From: HK1 sp965202735
Lineage (GTDB): Bacteria > Pseudomonadota > Gammaproteobacteria > HK1
Direction of reading: 5' to 3'
Length of the DNA: 64,000 nucleotides
NCBI GenBank assembly: GCA_965202735.1
Contig: OZ241844.1
Span: 4,587,762 to 4,651,761, forward strand
Positions 8,939 to 18,193 of this stretch are shown in pieces (positions within the stretch are counted from its first letter, which is position 1; every line of letters begins with the position of its first letter). The notes below the pieces were generated by a model. It was not told the DNA's origin, searched no databases, and saw only the letters and a list, made by a program, of their open reading frames with translations. A program made the position numbers and the translations under genes.

Positions 8939-9976
8939 ATGAGCGCGGAGCCGAGCCGGATACATTGCAGCATCGACCTCGACGCGCCCGGGCGGCGGGT
9001 GGGCCGGCTGGAGGTCAGGCACTCGAACAACCGCCACGCCTACGGGATCATCCCCGTGCCGATCGCGTGCATCGGCAGCCGTCCCCGGCCCACCGCGCTG
9101 ATCACCGCGGGCAACCACGGGGACGAGCACGAAGGGCAGATCGTCGCGCGGCGGCTGATCCGCGACCTCGACCCCGCGCAGGTGCACGGCCGCCTGATCA
9201 TCATCCCCGCCCTGAACTACCCGGCGGTCCTGGAGGACGCGCGGGTGTCCCCGGTCGACGGCGGCAACATGAACCGCGCCTATCCGGGGGATGCGGGCGG
9301 CACGCCGACCTTCGCCATCGCCCACTGGGTGGAGACGGCGCTGCTGCCGATGTGCGACGCGGCCCTCGACCTCCACTCCGGCGGCCGGGCGTCGGAGTTC
9401 CTGCCGTGCGGCTTCCTGGTCGCCTCCGGGAGCCGCGCGTTCCTCTCGGCGAAGATCGAGGCGGTCAAGGCGTTCGGAGCGCCGTGGACCACCGTGGTCT
9501 CGGCCACCGCGGACCCGCGCTCGCTCTCGGGGGCGGCGGACCGCCACGGGGTGGTGAACATCGCCACCGAGCTCGGCGGCGGCGGAACGGTGGGGCTCGA
9601 CGCGCTGGCCGCCGGCGAGGCCGGGACGCGTCGGTGGCTTGCGCACACCGGCATCCTCCAGTCCGGCCTCGCGCCGCCCGCCGCCGCCACCCGTTTCCTC
9701 AGGACCCGGGACCGGCGGGACTTCGTGGTCGCGCCCATGGACGGGCTGTTCGAGCCGCGGGTCCGGCTCGGGGAGGCGGTGCGGGCGGGCGATGCCGCCG
9801 GTGTGGTGCATCCGGTGGACGATCCCGAGCGCCCCGGCGCGGAGGTCCGGTTCTCCGCCTCCGGGGTGGTGGTGTGCCGCCGGGTGCCCGCGCGCACCGT
9901 GCGCGGCGACTTCCTCTTCCACATCGGCGAGCCCGCCGGCGAGGCGGACCTGCTGGCTTCGGCCGAGCCGGAGTGA
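8939..9976 (+). CDS. Zinc deacylase, succinylglutamate desuccinylase/aspartoacylase family (DoeB-like)
   Basis: This 345-residue metallo-hydrolase has the family's first zinc motif in AGNHGDEHEGQ (His60 and Glu63), the substrate-binding NMNRAYPG, and DAALDLHSGG, which supplies the second His. Members remove acyl groups from amino acids such as N-acetyl-diaminobutyrate in ectoine degradation, and the GNHGDE(H/Y)EG signature resembles the DoeB branch. The ATG at 8939 is chosen because the open frame upstream of it is low-GC and not family-like. It lies between the permease (474-1361) and the ATPase (10305) of an amino-acid importer, so import followed by deacylation of an acylated or ectoine-like substrate is a reasonable inference. 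Confidence 0.8.
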   Translation: MSAEPSRIHCSIDLDAPGRRVGRLEVRHSNNRHAYGIIPVPIACIGSRPRPTALITAGNHGDEHEGQIVARRLIRDLDPAQVHGRLIIIPALNYPAVLEDARVSPVDGGNMNRAYPGDAGGTPTFAIAHWVETALLPMCDAALDLHSGGRASEFLPCGFLVASGSRAFLSAKIEAVKAFGAPWTTVVSATADPRSLSGAADRHGVVNIATELGGGGTVGLDALAAGEAGTRRWLAHTGILQSGLAPPAAATRFLRTRDRRDFVVAPMDGLFEPRVRLGEAVRAGDAAGVVHPVDDPERPGAEVRFSASGVVVCRRVPARTVRGDFLFHIGEPAGEADLLASAEPE

Positions 9977-10304
9977 CGGAGTGATCCGGAGGAGGGGACG
10001 GATGGACGACCGGCGGATGATCGGCGGATGATCGGCGGATGATCGGCGGGGCCCGCAGCGCGCAGGACGAGCGCGGCGTGCTCCGGCATGGACACGGCCG
10101 GGGAGCCCCGGGAGCTTCGACCGGCTTCGCAGGGACAGGCATGATCCGGGGATGCGGCACGGGCTGCGCACCGCGCTCGCCGAGGGCTTCAGCGCCGAAG
10201 CCGTCCGCCGGCGGATGGAAGCCGAGCGGCACGGGCTGCGCGCCGCGCTCGCCGAGGGTTTCAACCGGCTTCGGAGAAATGGGCATGGCCCGGGGGAGGA
10301 TGGC
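9977..10304. repeat. Repeat-rich leader before the ABC ATPase gene
   Basis: No gene is called here. The undecamer GATGATCGGCG is repeated in tandem around 10015-10048. A longer imperfect repeat starting GCGGCACGGGCTGCGC occurs at 10154 and 10226 (72-bp period). The sequence is open in frame with the downstream ATPase and would add a repetitive N-terminus (RHGLR..ALAEGF twice), but no such extension is normal for this ATPase family, so I treat it as noncoding. Confidence 0.6.
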
Positions 10305-11051
<747 letters not shown>

Positions 11052-11052
11052 C

Positions 11053-12423
11053 ATGACCTCGACCGCCGAGCGGCTTGCTCTTCGTTACAACGGATACCAT
11101 CGGGTCTCGGACGCCCGCGAGGACCCGGAGCTGACCCATACCGGGCCGGGGACGCCGTGCGGGGAGTACTTCCGGCGCTTCTGGATGCCGGTGGCGATGA
11201 CCGGGCAGATCGGGGAGCGGCCCATCCTCGTCAAGGTGCTCGGGGAGGAGCTGGTCCTGTTCCGGGACCTCTCCGGGCGGGTCGGCCTCCTGCACAGGCA
11301 CTGCAGCCACCGGCGGGCGTCGCTGGAGTACGGCATCGTCTCGGAGCGCGGCATCCGCTGCTGCTACCACGGCTGGCTGTTCGACGTGGACGGCGCCATT
11401 CTGGAGGCGCCCGGGGAGCCGGAGCGGAGCCCCATCCCGCGCAAGCTCTGCCACGGGGCCTATCCGGTGCGGGAGCACGCGGGCCTCGTCTTCGCCTACC
11501 TCGGCCCCCCGGAGCTCGCTCCCGAATTTCCGATGCTCGACACCTTCTCGCTCCCCGGCGTCGAGCTCGCGCCCTACCTCATCGACTACCCGTGCAACTG
11601 GCTCCAGGTGGCCGAGAACCCGATGGACCCGTTCCACAGCGTGTTCCTCCACACCCGGGTGACCCGCGCGCACTTCAACCCGGCCTGGGGCGCGATGCCG
11701 GTGGTGGAGTGGCATCCGCTCGCGGACCGCACCGGGATCTACCTCACCAACGTGCGCCGCTGGGAGGACTTCATCTGGGTGCGCACCGCCGAGGTCATGC
11801 TCCCGGCCATCGCCCAGCCGCCGGACATCTACCAGAACCCGGACCGCGAGAAGTTCTTCCCCGGCGTGGGCATCACCAAGTGGACGGTGCCGGTCGACGA
11901 CACGCACTGCCGCATCATCGCCTGGCGCCACTTCGGCGGAGAGCTCGACCTCGACGGCAAGGGCGACCGCTCCAGGGTGGGGCTGAACAGGGTGGACTTC
12001 GTGGGGCAGACCGGCGTCGAGCGCTCCCGCGAGGAGGGCCGGGCGATGCCCGGCGACTACGAGGCGCAGGTCTCCCAGGGGCCGATCACGGTGCACGCGG
12101 AAGAGCGGCTCGCGACCACCGACAAGGGGGTGGCGCTCTACCGCCGCATGCTGCGCAGGGCGGTGCGGGAGCTCGCGGACGGCACCGAGCCGCCGCGGCT
12201 CCGGCCGGGACCGGACGGGCGCGTGCCGACCATGGCCGGCGACGTCATCGTGCGGGCGCCGGCCTCCGGCCGCGACGACGTGGAGCTGCAGCGGACCATG
12301 GGACGGGAGGTCGGACGCATCGTCCACGAGACCAGGGATCTCGAACGCGCCGCCCGCCGCGCGGAGATCGAGCGGCGGGTGCGGGCGTGGCCCGGAGCGG
12401 ACATGCGGCTCGGGGACGCTTGA
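11053..12423 (+). CDS. Rieske non-heme iron oxygenase, alpha subunit
   Basis: This 456-residue protein has an N-terminal Rieske [2Fe-2S] domain, with Cys84 and His86 in RHCSHRR and Cys103 and His106 in RCCYHGW. Its C-terminal catalytic domain carries the mononuclear-iron ligands in ENPMDPFHSVFLH (the NxxDxxHxxxxH pattern). Such enzymes hydroxylate or demethylate aromatic and small N-methyl substrates, using electrons from a separate reductase. The architecture resembles the phthalate 4,5-dioxygenase group. No reductase or ferredoxin gene is nearby. It directly follows the ATPase gene (one base apart), suggesting that the imported compound is the substrate. The exact substrate is unknown. Confidence 0.85.
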   Translation: MTSTAERLALRYNGYHRVSDAREDPELTHTGPGTPCGEYFRRFWMPVAMTGQIGERPILVKVLGEELVLFRDLSGRVGLLHRHCSHRRASLEYGIVSERGIRCCYHGWLFDVDGAILEAPGEPERSPIPRKLCHGAYPVREHAGLVFAYLGPPELAPEFPMLDTFSLPGVELAPYLIDYPCNWLQVAENPMDPFHSVFLHTRVTRAHFNPAWGAMPVVEWHPLADRTGIYLTNVRRWEDFIWVRTAEVMLPAIAQPPDIYQNPDREKFFPGVGITKWTVPVDDTHCRIIAWRHFGGELDLDGKGDRSRVGLNRVDFVGQTGVERSREEGRAMPGDYEAQVSQGPITVHAEERLATTDKGVALYRRMLRRAVRELADGTEPPRLRPGPDGRVPTMAGDVIVRAPASGRDDVELQRTMGREVGRIVHETRDLERAARRAEIERRVRAWPGADMRLGDA

Positions 12424-12662
12424 GGGGGACGTTCGAATCGGACCCTCCCGGCCTGCCGCGCGCACGCTCGGCGAGTGGCGAGGCTGTCCCCGGCGATTCC
12501 CGCCAGCGCCCGAAAGAGGCGTACCGTGGCGGGATTCCGGCGCGAGTTCGACCCCCGGGGCATCCGATCGAGGGAACGTAAGCTACTCGTGAAGTACGTC
12601 GTTCCGTAAGGTCGTTGTCGGTGCCACAGTGCACGCTCCATCGTTGTGTGGAGGGTGAGGGG

Positions 12663-13001
12663 ATGGCACAAACGAGCTCGCGGTCCCGCAGTGTGCGCCC
12701 GCGCGAGCGGTTCTGGCTCGACCATCTGCGCACGGCCCGCCAGCAAGGGCTGACGTTGAAGGCGTATGCCCAGGCCCACGGGCTGTCGGTCAGCGCACTG
12801 TACACGGCGCGCTCGACACTCAAGCGCCGCGGCGTTCTCAGCGAGCCGGCGCCACCGACGTTCGTGCCGGTGCGCCTCTGCCCACCGGCGGGCGCGGCGT
12901 TTCGCGTGCACCTGCCCAACGGCGTCGTCGTCGAGGTCTGCGCACAGGCCGAGGACGCACGCGTGGGCGCGGTGCTCGAATGCGCGAGCCGGCTGTCATG
13001 A
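12663..13001 (+). CDS. tnpA: IS66 accessory protein TnpA
   Basis: This 112-residue basic protein is the first gene of IS66. A helix-turn-helix is visible in LTLKAYAQAHGLSVSALYTA (about residues 33-52), typical of the IS66 TnpA DNA-binding domain. The C-terminal half (FVPVRL..FRVHLPNGVVVEV) is the family's beta-rich tail. The start ATG at 12663 gives the standard length. Its stop overlaps the tnpB start (ATGA, 12998-13001), so the two are translationally coupled. Confidence 0.85.
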   Translation: MAQTSSRSRSVRPRERFWLDHLRTARQQGLTLKAYAQAHGLSVSALYTARSTLKRRGVLSEPAPPTFVPVRLCPPAGAAFRVHLPNGVVVEVCAQAEDARVGAVLECASRLS

Positions 13002-13354
13002 TCCGTCCGCCGCACGAGGGCATCGAGGTGTGGCTGTGCGTCGAGCCGGTGGACTTCAGAAAGCAGATTACGGGGCTTGCCACGCTGGTGCAGGACACCC
13101 TGGCGATGGACCCGTTCTCGGCGCAGCTCTTTGTGTTCACCAACCGTCGGCGCACCCAGTGCCGGGTCCTGTACTGGGAGCGGTGCGGGTTCGTGCTGTG
13201 GCAAAAGCGCCTGGAGCGTGCGCGCTTCGCATGGCCGCGCCACGCCACCCGGGTGGTGAGCCTGAGCGGGGCGCAGCTCAACTTTCTGCTCGATGGCTAT
13301 GACCTGTGGCGCACCCGCCCCCATGCGTCGCTGCACTACGCATCGATGTACTGA
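12998..13354 (+). CDS. tnpB: IS66 accessory protein TnpB
   Basis: This 118-residue protein is the conserved IS66 Orf2. The signature VWLCVEPVDFRKQITGL near residue 12 and the block FVFTNRRRTQCRVLYWE are diagnostic for the family. It is needed for efficient IS66 transposition; the biochemical role is not settled. It starts at the ATGA overlap with tnpA and ends 77 bp before tnpC. It is intact and of standard length. Confidence 0.93.
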   Translation: MIRPPHEGIEVWLCVEPVDFRKQITGLATLVQDTLAMDPFSAQLFVFTNRRRTQCRVLYWERCGFVLWQKRLERARFAWPRHATRVVSLSGAQLNFLLDGYDLWRTRPHASLHYASMY

Positions 13355-13431
13355 AGGGGAAAAGTAAATTTGATCGGTGCATCAGAAAGTTTGATCCCCC
13401 TGCCCGGTCGAAGCGGTTTACCCTACGGGCC

Positions 13432-15039
13432 ATGAGCACGCCCGCCCCGCAATGTGCGAACGAGACTCTCGCCTCGCTGCACGCGCAGGTGCATCACTAC
13501 CAGTGCGCTCTCGCCGAGCGCGACGCGCTGATTGAGCACTTGCAGGAGCAGGTGCGGCTGCTCCTCGCCCGGCGCTTTGCCCCCTCGTCGGAGAAGATGC
13601 CCGACGGGCAGCTGGGGCTGTTCAACGAGGCCGAGGCGAGCGCTGGCGCACCCGAGCCCTGCGAGGGCGAGCCCGGCTCCGAGGTCGCGGCCCACCGGCG
13701 CGCGAGGCCGAGGCGCGCGCCGTTGCCGCAGGGTCTGCCGCGCGTCGTCATCGAGCATCGGCTGGAGGCATCGCAGCGCACCTGTGCGCAGCATGGGGTG
13801 GAGCTTGAGCGCTTCGGCGAGGTGGTGAGCGAGCAGCTCGACATCATTCCCGCCCAGGTGCGGGTGCTGCGTCATGTGCGCGGCAAGTACCGCTGCCCGC
13901 GCTGCGAGGGGCATCTTCGCACCGCGGCGCTGCCGGCGCAGCCGCTGGCGAAGAGCATGGCCAGCCCGGGGCTGCTCGCATTCATCGCCACGGCGAAGTA
14001 CGCCGACGCGCTGGCGCTGTATCGTCAGTGCCAGCAGCTTCGGCGCATCGGGGTGGAGCTGTCGCGCACGACGCTGGCGCGGTGGATGGTGGGGGCGGGC
14101 GAGCTCGTGGCGCCGCTCATCCACGTGCTGCGCGACGAGCTGCTCGACCGGCCCTGCCTGCTGATGGACGAGACCCCGGTGCAGGTGCTCAAGGAGCCTG
14201 GGAAGGCGCCGGAGTCGAAGTCTCAGCTCTGGGCGCAGATGAGCGCGGGTCCCGAGCCGCCCATCGTGCTGTTCGACTACGACCCGACCCGTTCGGGGGC
14301 GGTCCCCAAGCGGCTGCTCGAAGGGTTCACCGGGACGCTGCACACCGACGGCTACAGCGGCTACGCGCCGGTGGTGCGCGAGCAGCGCCTGGTGCATCTG
14401 GCGTGCTGGGCGCACGCCCGGCGCGCACTGGTCGATGCGCTGAAGAGCCTCGGGCTGAATCCGAAGAAGCTCCCGGCGAGTCCGCCTGCGAAGGCGCGGC
14501 GCGCCCTCTACGCGCTGGAGAGGATCCGAACGCTCTACGCCATCGAGCGCCGCATCCGCCACCAGCCGCCCGAGGACCGTGCGCACGTGCGCCGCAGCGA
14601 GAGCGTGCCGGTGCTCGATGCGCTGCGGGCCTGGCTCGACGACACCCTCGGCACCCTCCCGCCCTCGAGCGTGCTCGGCAAGGCGATGGCGTATCTCGAC
14701 CACCAGTGGGAGGCGCTGGTGCGCTACTGCGACGACGGGCGCTACGGCATCGATACCAACCCCGTCGAGAATGCCATTCGTCCGTTCTGCGTCGGGCGCC
14801 GCAACTGGCTGTTCTGCGATACCGTGGCCGGCGCCCATGCGAGCGCCCGGCTGTACTCGCTCATCGAGTGCGCCAAGGCCAACGGTCTCGAGCCCTACGC
14901 CTACCTGCGTCACGTGTTCACCGAGCTGCCGAAGGCGAAGTCCCTCGGCGAGATTGAAGCCCTGCTGCCGACCCGACTCGCCCCCGCTGCCCTGGCCCGA
15001 GACTCACTCCAGAAGCCCTTCCCCTCCGCACGTCAATAA
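13432..15039 (+). CDS. tnpC: IS66 transposase TnpC
   Basis: This 535-residue transposase catalyses IS66 movement. In order it shows an N-terminal coiled coil (LASLHAQVHHYQ to LQEQVRLLLARR), a zinc-finger segment (KYRCPRCEG), and the DDE domain with LLMDETPVQVL, HTDGYSGYAPVV and the Glu motif in NPVENAIRPFCVGRRNW, then the IS66 C-terminal domain. The ATG at 13432 is chosen because translation of the upstream open frame is not conserved. The gene looks intact, so the element may be active. Confidence 0.95.
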   Translation: MSTPAPQCANETLASLHAQVHHYQCALAERDALIEHLQEQVRLLLARRFAPSSEKMPDGQLGLFNEAEASAGAPEPCEGEPGSEVAAHRRARPRRAPLPQGLPRVVIEHRLEASQRTCAQHGVELERFGEVVSEQLDIIPAQVRVLRHVRGKYRCPRCEGHLRTAALPAQPLAKSMASPGLLAFIATAKYADALALYRQCQQLRRIGVELSRTTLARWMVGAGELVAPLIHVLRDELLDRPCLLMDETPVQVLKEPGKAPESKSQLWAQMSAGPEPPIVLFDYDPTRSGAVPKRLLEGFTGTLHTDGYSGYAPVVREQRLVHLACWAHARRALVDALKSLGLNPKKLPASPPAKARRALYALERIRTLYAIERRIRHQPPEDRAHVRRSESVPVLDALRAWLDDTLGTLPPSSVLGKAMAYLDHQWEALVRYCDDGRYGIDTNPVENAIRPFCVGRRNWLFCDTVAGAHASARLYSLIECAKANGLEPYAYLRHVFTELPKAKSLGEIEALLPTRLAPAALARDSLQKPFPSARQ

Positions 15040-15288
15040 CGCCCTTTGCGGGGCGCTTACGAGGGAACTTCGGGAGCTTGTTCCCGCCAATGCCCGAAGA
15101 GGTCGTACCGTGGTGGAATCGTGGTGCGATTTCGACCTTCGGGGCGTCCGATCGAGGGGATTTCAGGAGCTTGTTCCCGCCAATGCCCGAAGAGGTCGTA
15201 CCGTGGTGGAATCGTGATGCGATTTCGACCTTCGGGGCGTCGAGCCGAGGGCATTTCAGGAGCTTGTTCCCGCCTGGCGGGAATCGCC

Positions 15289-15511
15289 GGGCTGTCCCGT
15301 TTCATCTGCCCCGTTTCGTCTGGACAAGGCGGGCAACGGGCTCCAGAATCATCGTGGCTCGCGGTTGCGCGGCTTCTTCGGATCGACCCAGGCGGATCGG
15401 CCCAGGCGGATCGACCCGGTTGGATCGACTCAGGCGGACCGGCCCGGGCGGCGCCACCGCGAACTCCCGCAAGACGATCGACCCCCGGAACCCCGAAGGA
15501 GGAACCAACCG
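15289..15511. repeat. livK leader with a 14-bp tandem repeat
   Basis: Five imperfect 14-bp units (pattern GGATCGACCCAGGC) lie in tandem at 15380-15449, upstream of the binding-protein gene. A strong ribosome-binding site AAGGAGG at 15496-15502 sits nine bases before the livK ATG at 15512. No gene is seen. The 14-bp repeat may be a regulatory or merely slippage-prone tract. Confidence 0.6.
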
Positions 15512-16762
15512 ATGAAGACAACCCTCACTGCCAAGGCCCTCGTCGTGGCGGCCGGCGTCGCGGCAGGCGCGATGTCGGGCCTCTCCGCCGAGACCGCAGG
15601 CCCCGTCACCGACCCGCTCGGCGTGGTCAGGATCCCCAAGGGCGCACCCATTCACGTCGGCGGCTACTGGACCCTGTCCGGTCCCGACGTCAACCTCGGT
15701 CTCGACCAGAAGCGCGGCGCCGAGATCGCGATGGACGACGCCGGCAACATGGTCGCCGGGCATCCCATCAAGTTCTACGCCGAGGACAGCCAGTGCAACG
15801 CCGAGGGCGGGCAGACCGCGGCCACCAAGCTCGCCTCGAACCGCAACATCGTCGTGGTGGTCGGTCCCGACTGCTCCAGCGCCGGCACCCCCGGCGGCCC
15901 GATCCTGTGGAAGGCGGGCATCCCGAGCGTCGCCACCTCCACCACCGCCCCGTCGCTGACCGCGCCGGATCGCCCCGAGGGGCTGCACGGCTACATGCGC
16001 ACCGTCTACAACGACCTCGCGGCCGGCGCCGCCGACGCCGAGTACTTCCGGAACGAGATGAAGTGCGACAGCCTCGCCACCATCCACGACGGCAGCCCCT
16101 ACGCCGAGCAGCTCGCCCGCGTGGCCGAGAACCGCTTCAGGGAGCTGGGCGGCGAGGTGACCGCATCGGAGGCGGTGGCGCCCACCGACGTCGACATGCG
16201 TCCGGTGCTCACCCGCATCGCCACCACCGAGCCCTGCGTGGTGTACTTCCCGATCTTCGTGGCCGCCGCGGCCCAGATCGTCCGCCAGTTCGGGGAGATC
16301 AAGGGTCTCGAGAACACCACCCCGATCGGAGGCAGCGCACTGCTGGCGCCCGGGTTCCTGGAGGCGGCGGGGGATGCCGCGGTCGGCTTCGTGTTCACCA
16401 ATCCGGATACCTCGCCGGAGGCGATGGGCACGCGCTACCCGGAGCTCGTGGAGAAGTACAGGGAGAAGTATGGCGAGGCGCCGGTCCAGGCGTTCCACCA
16501 GAACGCGTATGACGGCATGGCGGTGGCGCTGATGGGCATCGAGAAGGTGGCGGTGAAGGACGAGGACGGCAACACCTACATCGGACGCCAGGCGCTGCGT
16601 GACGCGCTGTTCGCCACCAGCGGCTACGAGGGCATGGGCGGCACCATCACCTGCGACCAGCACGGCGACTGCGCGGACTTCAAGTTCGCCGCCTACAGGT
16701 TCACCAACGCCGACCCCGAGACCTTCGAGATCGGCACCAACCCGGTCAAGATCCATCCCTGA
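15512..16762 (+). CDS. livK: Branched-chain amino-acid ABC transporter substrate-binding protein
   Basis: This 416-residue periplasmic binding protein is family type 1 (LivJ/LivK). It begins with a Sec signal peptide (KTTLTAKALVVAAGVAAGAM, cut near residue 25). The two-lobed fold shows GGYWTLSGPDVNLGLD..RGAEIAMDDAG in lobe one and VVGPDCSSAGTPGGP followed by VATSTTAP, the ligand-contact loop. A clear AAGGAGG site fixes the start. It heads a livKHMGF operon. A 34-bp palindrome sits between it and livH, which commonly stabilises binding-protein mRNA above the membrane components. The ligand may be a branched amino acid, amide or urea-type compound; the sequence alone does not settle this. Confidence 0.9.
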   Translation: MKTTLTAKALVVAAGVAAGAMSGLSAETAGPVTDPLGVVRIPKGAPIHVGGYWTLSGPDVNLGLDQKRGAEIAMDDAGNMVAGHPIKFYAEDSQCNAEGGQTAATKLASNRNIVVVVGPDCSSAGTPGGPILWKAGIPSVATSTTAPSLTAPDRPEGLHGYMRTVYNDLAAGAADAEYFRNEMKCDSLATIHDGSPYAEQLARVAENRFRELGGEVTASEAVAPTDVDMRPVLTRIATTEPCVVYFPIFVAAAAQIVRQFGEIKGLENTTPIGGSALLAPGFLEAAGDAAVGFVFTNPDTSPEAMGTRYPELVEKYREKYGEAPVQAFHQNAYDGMAVALMGIEKVAVKDEDGNTYIGRQALRDALFATSGYEGMGGTITCDQHGDCADFKFAAYRFTNADPETFEIGTNPVKIHP

Positions 16763-16792
16763 ACGGATCGAGCCGCATCCTCGACGGCCGAT

Positions 16793-16826
16793 GAGCCGGG
16801 GCGCTCCGCGCGGAGCGCCCCGGCTC
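16793..16826 (+). terminator. Perfect 34-bp palindrome between livK and livH
   Basis: Bases 16793-16826 form a perfect self-complementary sequence (half-site GAGCCGGGGCGCTCCGC). In RNA this gives a very stable hairpin 30 bases after the livK stop. There is no T-run, so it is better read as an attenuator or 3'-end mRNA stabiliser that lowers expression of livHMGF relative to livK than as a full terminator. Confidence 0.7.
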
Positions 16827-16875
16827 CGGCGAAGTCCTCCGGCTCCGGGCGTACCGCGAGAGCGAGAGTGTTTGC

Positions 16876-17964
16876 GTGACCGCACAAGCCGCACCCGCCA
16901 GGCAGAGGCTCGAATCCCTCAAGCGCCTCACCTTCGTCGACGTGATCCTGTGGGGCCTGCGCGCGATCGTGGTGGTGGTCGTGGTCGGGGGCACCATCGG
17001 CACCCTCGTCAAGGGCACCTACTCCACCGCCCAGTGGGTGGACTTCTTCATGTTCGGGCTGACCATCGGCGGCGTGTACGCGCTGATTGCGCTCGGCTAC
17101 ACGATGGTCTACGGCATCCTGCGGCTCATCAACTTCGCGCACGGCGACATCACCATGGCCGGCGCCTTCAGCGCCTACTTCCTCGCCTCGTCGCTCGACC
17201 GGGCCGGGACCCTCGACGCCTTCCCGCTGCTGGCGATGCTCGGCATCATGGTCCTCGCGATGGGAGTGTGCTCGGTCATCGCGCTGATCGTCGAGCGCAT
17301 CTGCTACCGCCCGTTCCGCCACGTGAAGTCGCTGGCGCCGCTGATCTGCGCCATCGGCGCCTCGTTCTTCCTCCAGCACGCCTTTCGCGGCATGTACGGC
17401 TCGACCATCCGCTCCTATCCCGACCCCGAGTGGATGAAGGGCACGCTCGACATGTTCGGCTTCGAGATCCCGGTGGTGCAGCCCATCGTGATCGCGACCG
17501 CGCTCGGCGCGATGCTCTTCCTCTACCTCATCGTGCAGAAGACCCGGATGGGGACCGCGATGCGGGCGGTGTCGGAGGACCGCGACGCGGCCGCGCTCAT
17601 GGGCATCGACGTGAACAGGGTCATCATCTTCACCTTCGTCCTCGGCGGCTGCATGGCCGGGATCGGCGGGGTGCTCTACTGCTTCGTCTACAAGCAGATC
17701 TACTACTTCACGGGCTTCTTTCCCGGCATCAAGGCGTTCTGCGCCGCGGTGCTCGGCGGGATCGGCAACATCCCCGGGGCGATGGTGGGCGGGTTCTTCC
17801 TCGGGGTGGTGGAGTCGGTGGGGCCGGCGCTGTTCCTCGACGGCATCGGCATCACCGCGCCGTACCAGCTCCGCGACCTGATCGCGTTCACCTTGCTGGT
17901 GATGATCCTCATCTTCAGGCCGCAGGGAATCCTGGGCGAGCGGCTCGCGGCACGGAGAGCCTGA
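16876..17964 (+). CDS. livH: Branched-chain amino-acid ABC transporter permease LivH
   Basis: This 362-residue inner-membrane permease starts at GTG 16876. After an N-terminal cytoplasmic stretch and one transmembrane helix (residues about 35-50) comes the LivH core, GGVYALIALGYTMVYGILRLINFAHGD, reported here in parts: the NFAHGD motif near residue 92 is diagnostic. The ATPase-contact region is RAVSEDRDAAALMGIDVNRV. The C-terminus GSVVGG-like loop is VLGGIGNIPGAMVGGFFLG. The N-terminal extension of about 50 residues is longer than usual. It is the second gene of the liv operon, followed by a MITE and livM. Confidence 0.93.
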   Translation: MTAQAAPARQRLESLKRLTFVDVILWGLRAIVVVVVVGGTIGTLVKGTYSTAQWVDFFMFGLTIGGVYALIALGYTMVYGILRLINFAHGDITMAGAFSAYFLASSLDRAGTLDAFPLLAMLGIMVLAMGVCSVIALIVERICYRPFRHVKSLAPLICAIGASFFLQHAFRGMYGSTIRSYPDPEWMKGTLDMFGFEIPVVQPIVIATALGAMLFLYLIVQKTRMGTAMRAVSEDRDAAALMGIDVNRVIIFTFVLGGCMAGIGGVLYCFVYKQIYYFTGFFPGIKAFCAAVLGGIGNIPGAMVGGFFLGVVESVGPALFLDGIGITAPYQLRDLIAFTLLVMILIFRPQGILGERLAARRA

Positions 17965-18055
17965 CCGGCCGGCGCGGGAGGCCGGCGGCGCGGGGGCGCA
18001 AGGACCGCAAGATGAGAGCGTACCGGGCATCCGCAGCACCAGGGCCGTCGCACGA

Positions 18056-18163
18056 GGGTGTACGTCCGGTTTGCGCGATCCCCCGTTTCCGGTCCCGGGA
18101 GGCCCCGGGATCGAGGGGGGGACACCCTCGATTCCGAGGGCGCCCCGAATCGGACGTACACCC
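18056..18163. repeat. MITE family B, copy B1
   Basis: This 108-bp palindromic repeat has inverted tips GGGTGTACGTCCG (18056) and CGGACGTACACCC (to 18163). Nearly identical 9-bp flanks (GTCGCACGA before, GTTGCACGA after) look like a target duplication. It sits between livH and livM, inside an operon, so it may form a large hairpin in the liv mRNA. Confidence 0.75.
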
Positions 18164-18193
18164 GTTGCACGAACGAACGGTCGAGCACCCGTC

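Larger units (their letters stand above)
12578..15060 (+). mobile_element. Complete IS66-family element with 8-bp target duplication
   Basis: The ends are GTAAGC at 12578 and GCTTAC at 15060, the standard IS66 tip. The octamer GAGGGAAC occurs at 12570-12577 and 15061-15068, the usual IS66 8-bp target duplication. The three expected genes tnpA, tnpB and tnpC are all present and intact. The insertion lies inside a tandem 93-bp repeat and so does not break a gene. A 68-bp near-copy of the left end lies at 21588-21655. Confidence 0.93.
12492..15288. repeat. MITE family A, tandemly expanded copy (A1), split by IS66
   Basis: The element has terminal inverted repeats GGCGATTCCCGCCA (12492) and TGGCGGGAATCGCC (to 15288), flanked by imperfect 11-bp target duplications at 12481-12491 and 15289-15299 (9 of 11 match). 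Inside, a 93-bp unit beginning TTCCCGCC starts at 12497, 15081, 15174 and 15267 once the IS66 is removed, giving three units in register. Copies elsewhere have one unit, so this copy has been amplified. It is noncoding. Confidence 0.85.
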
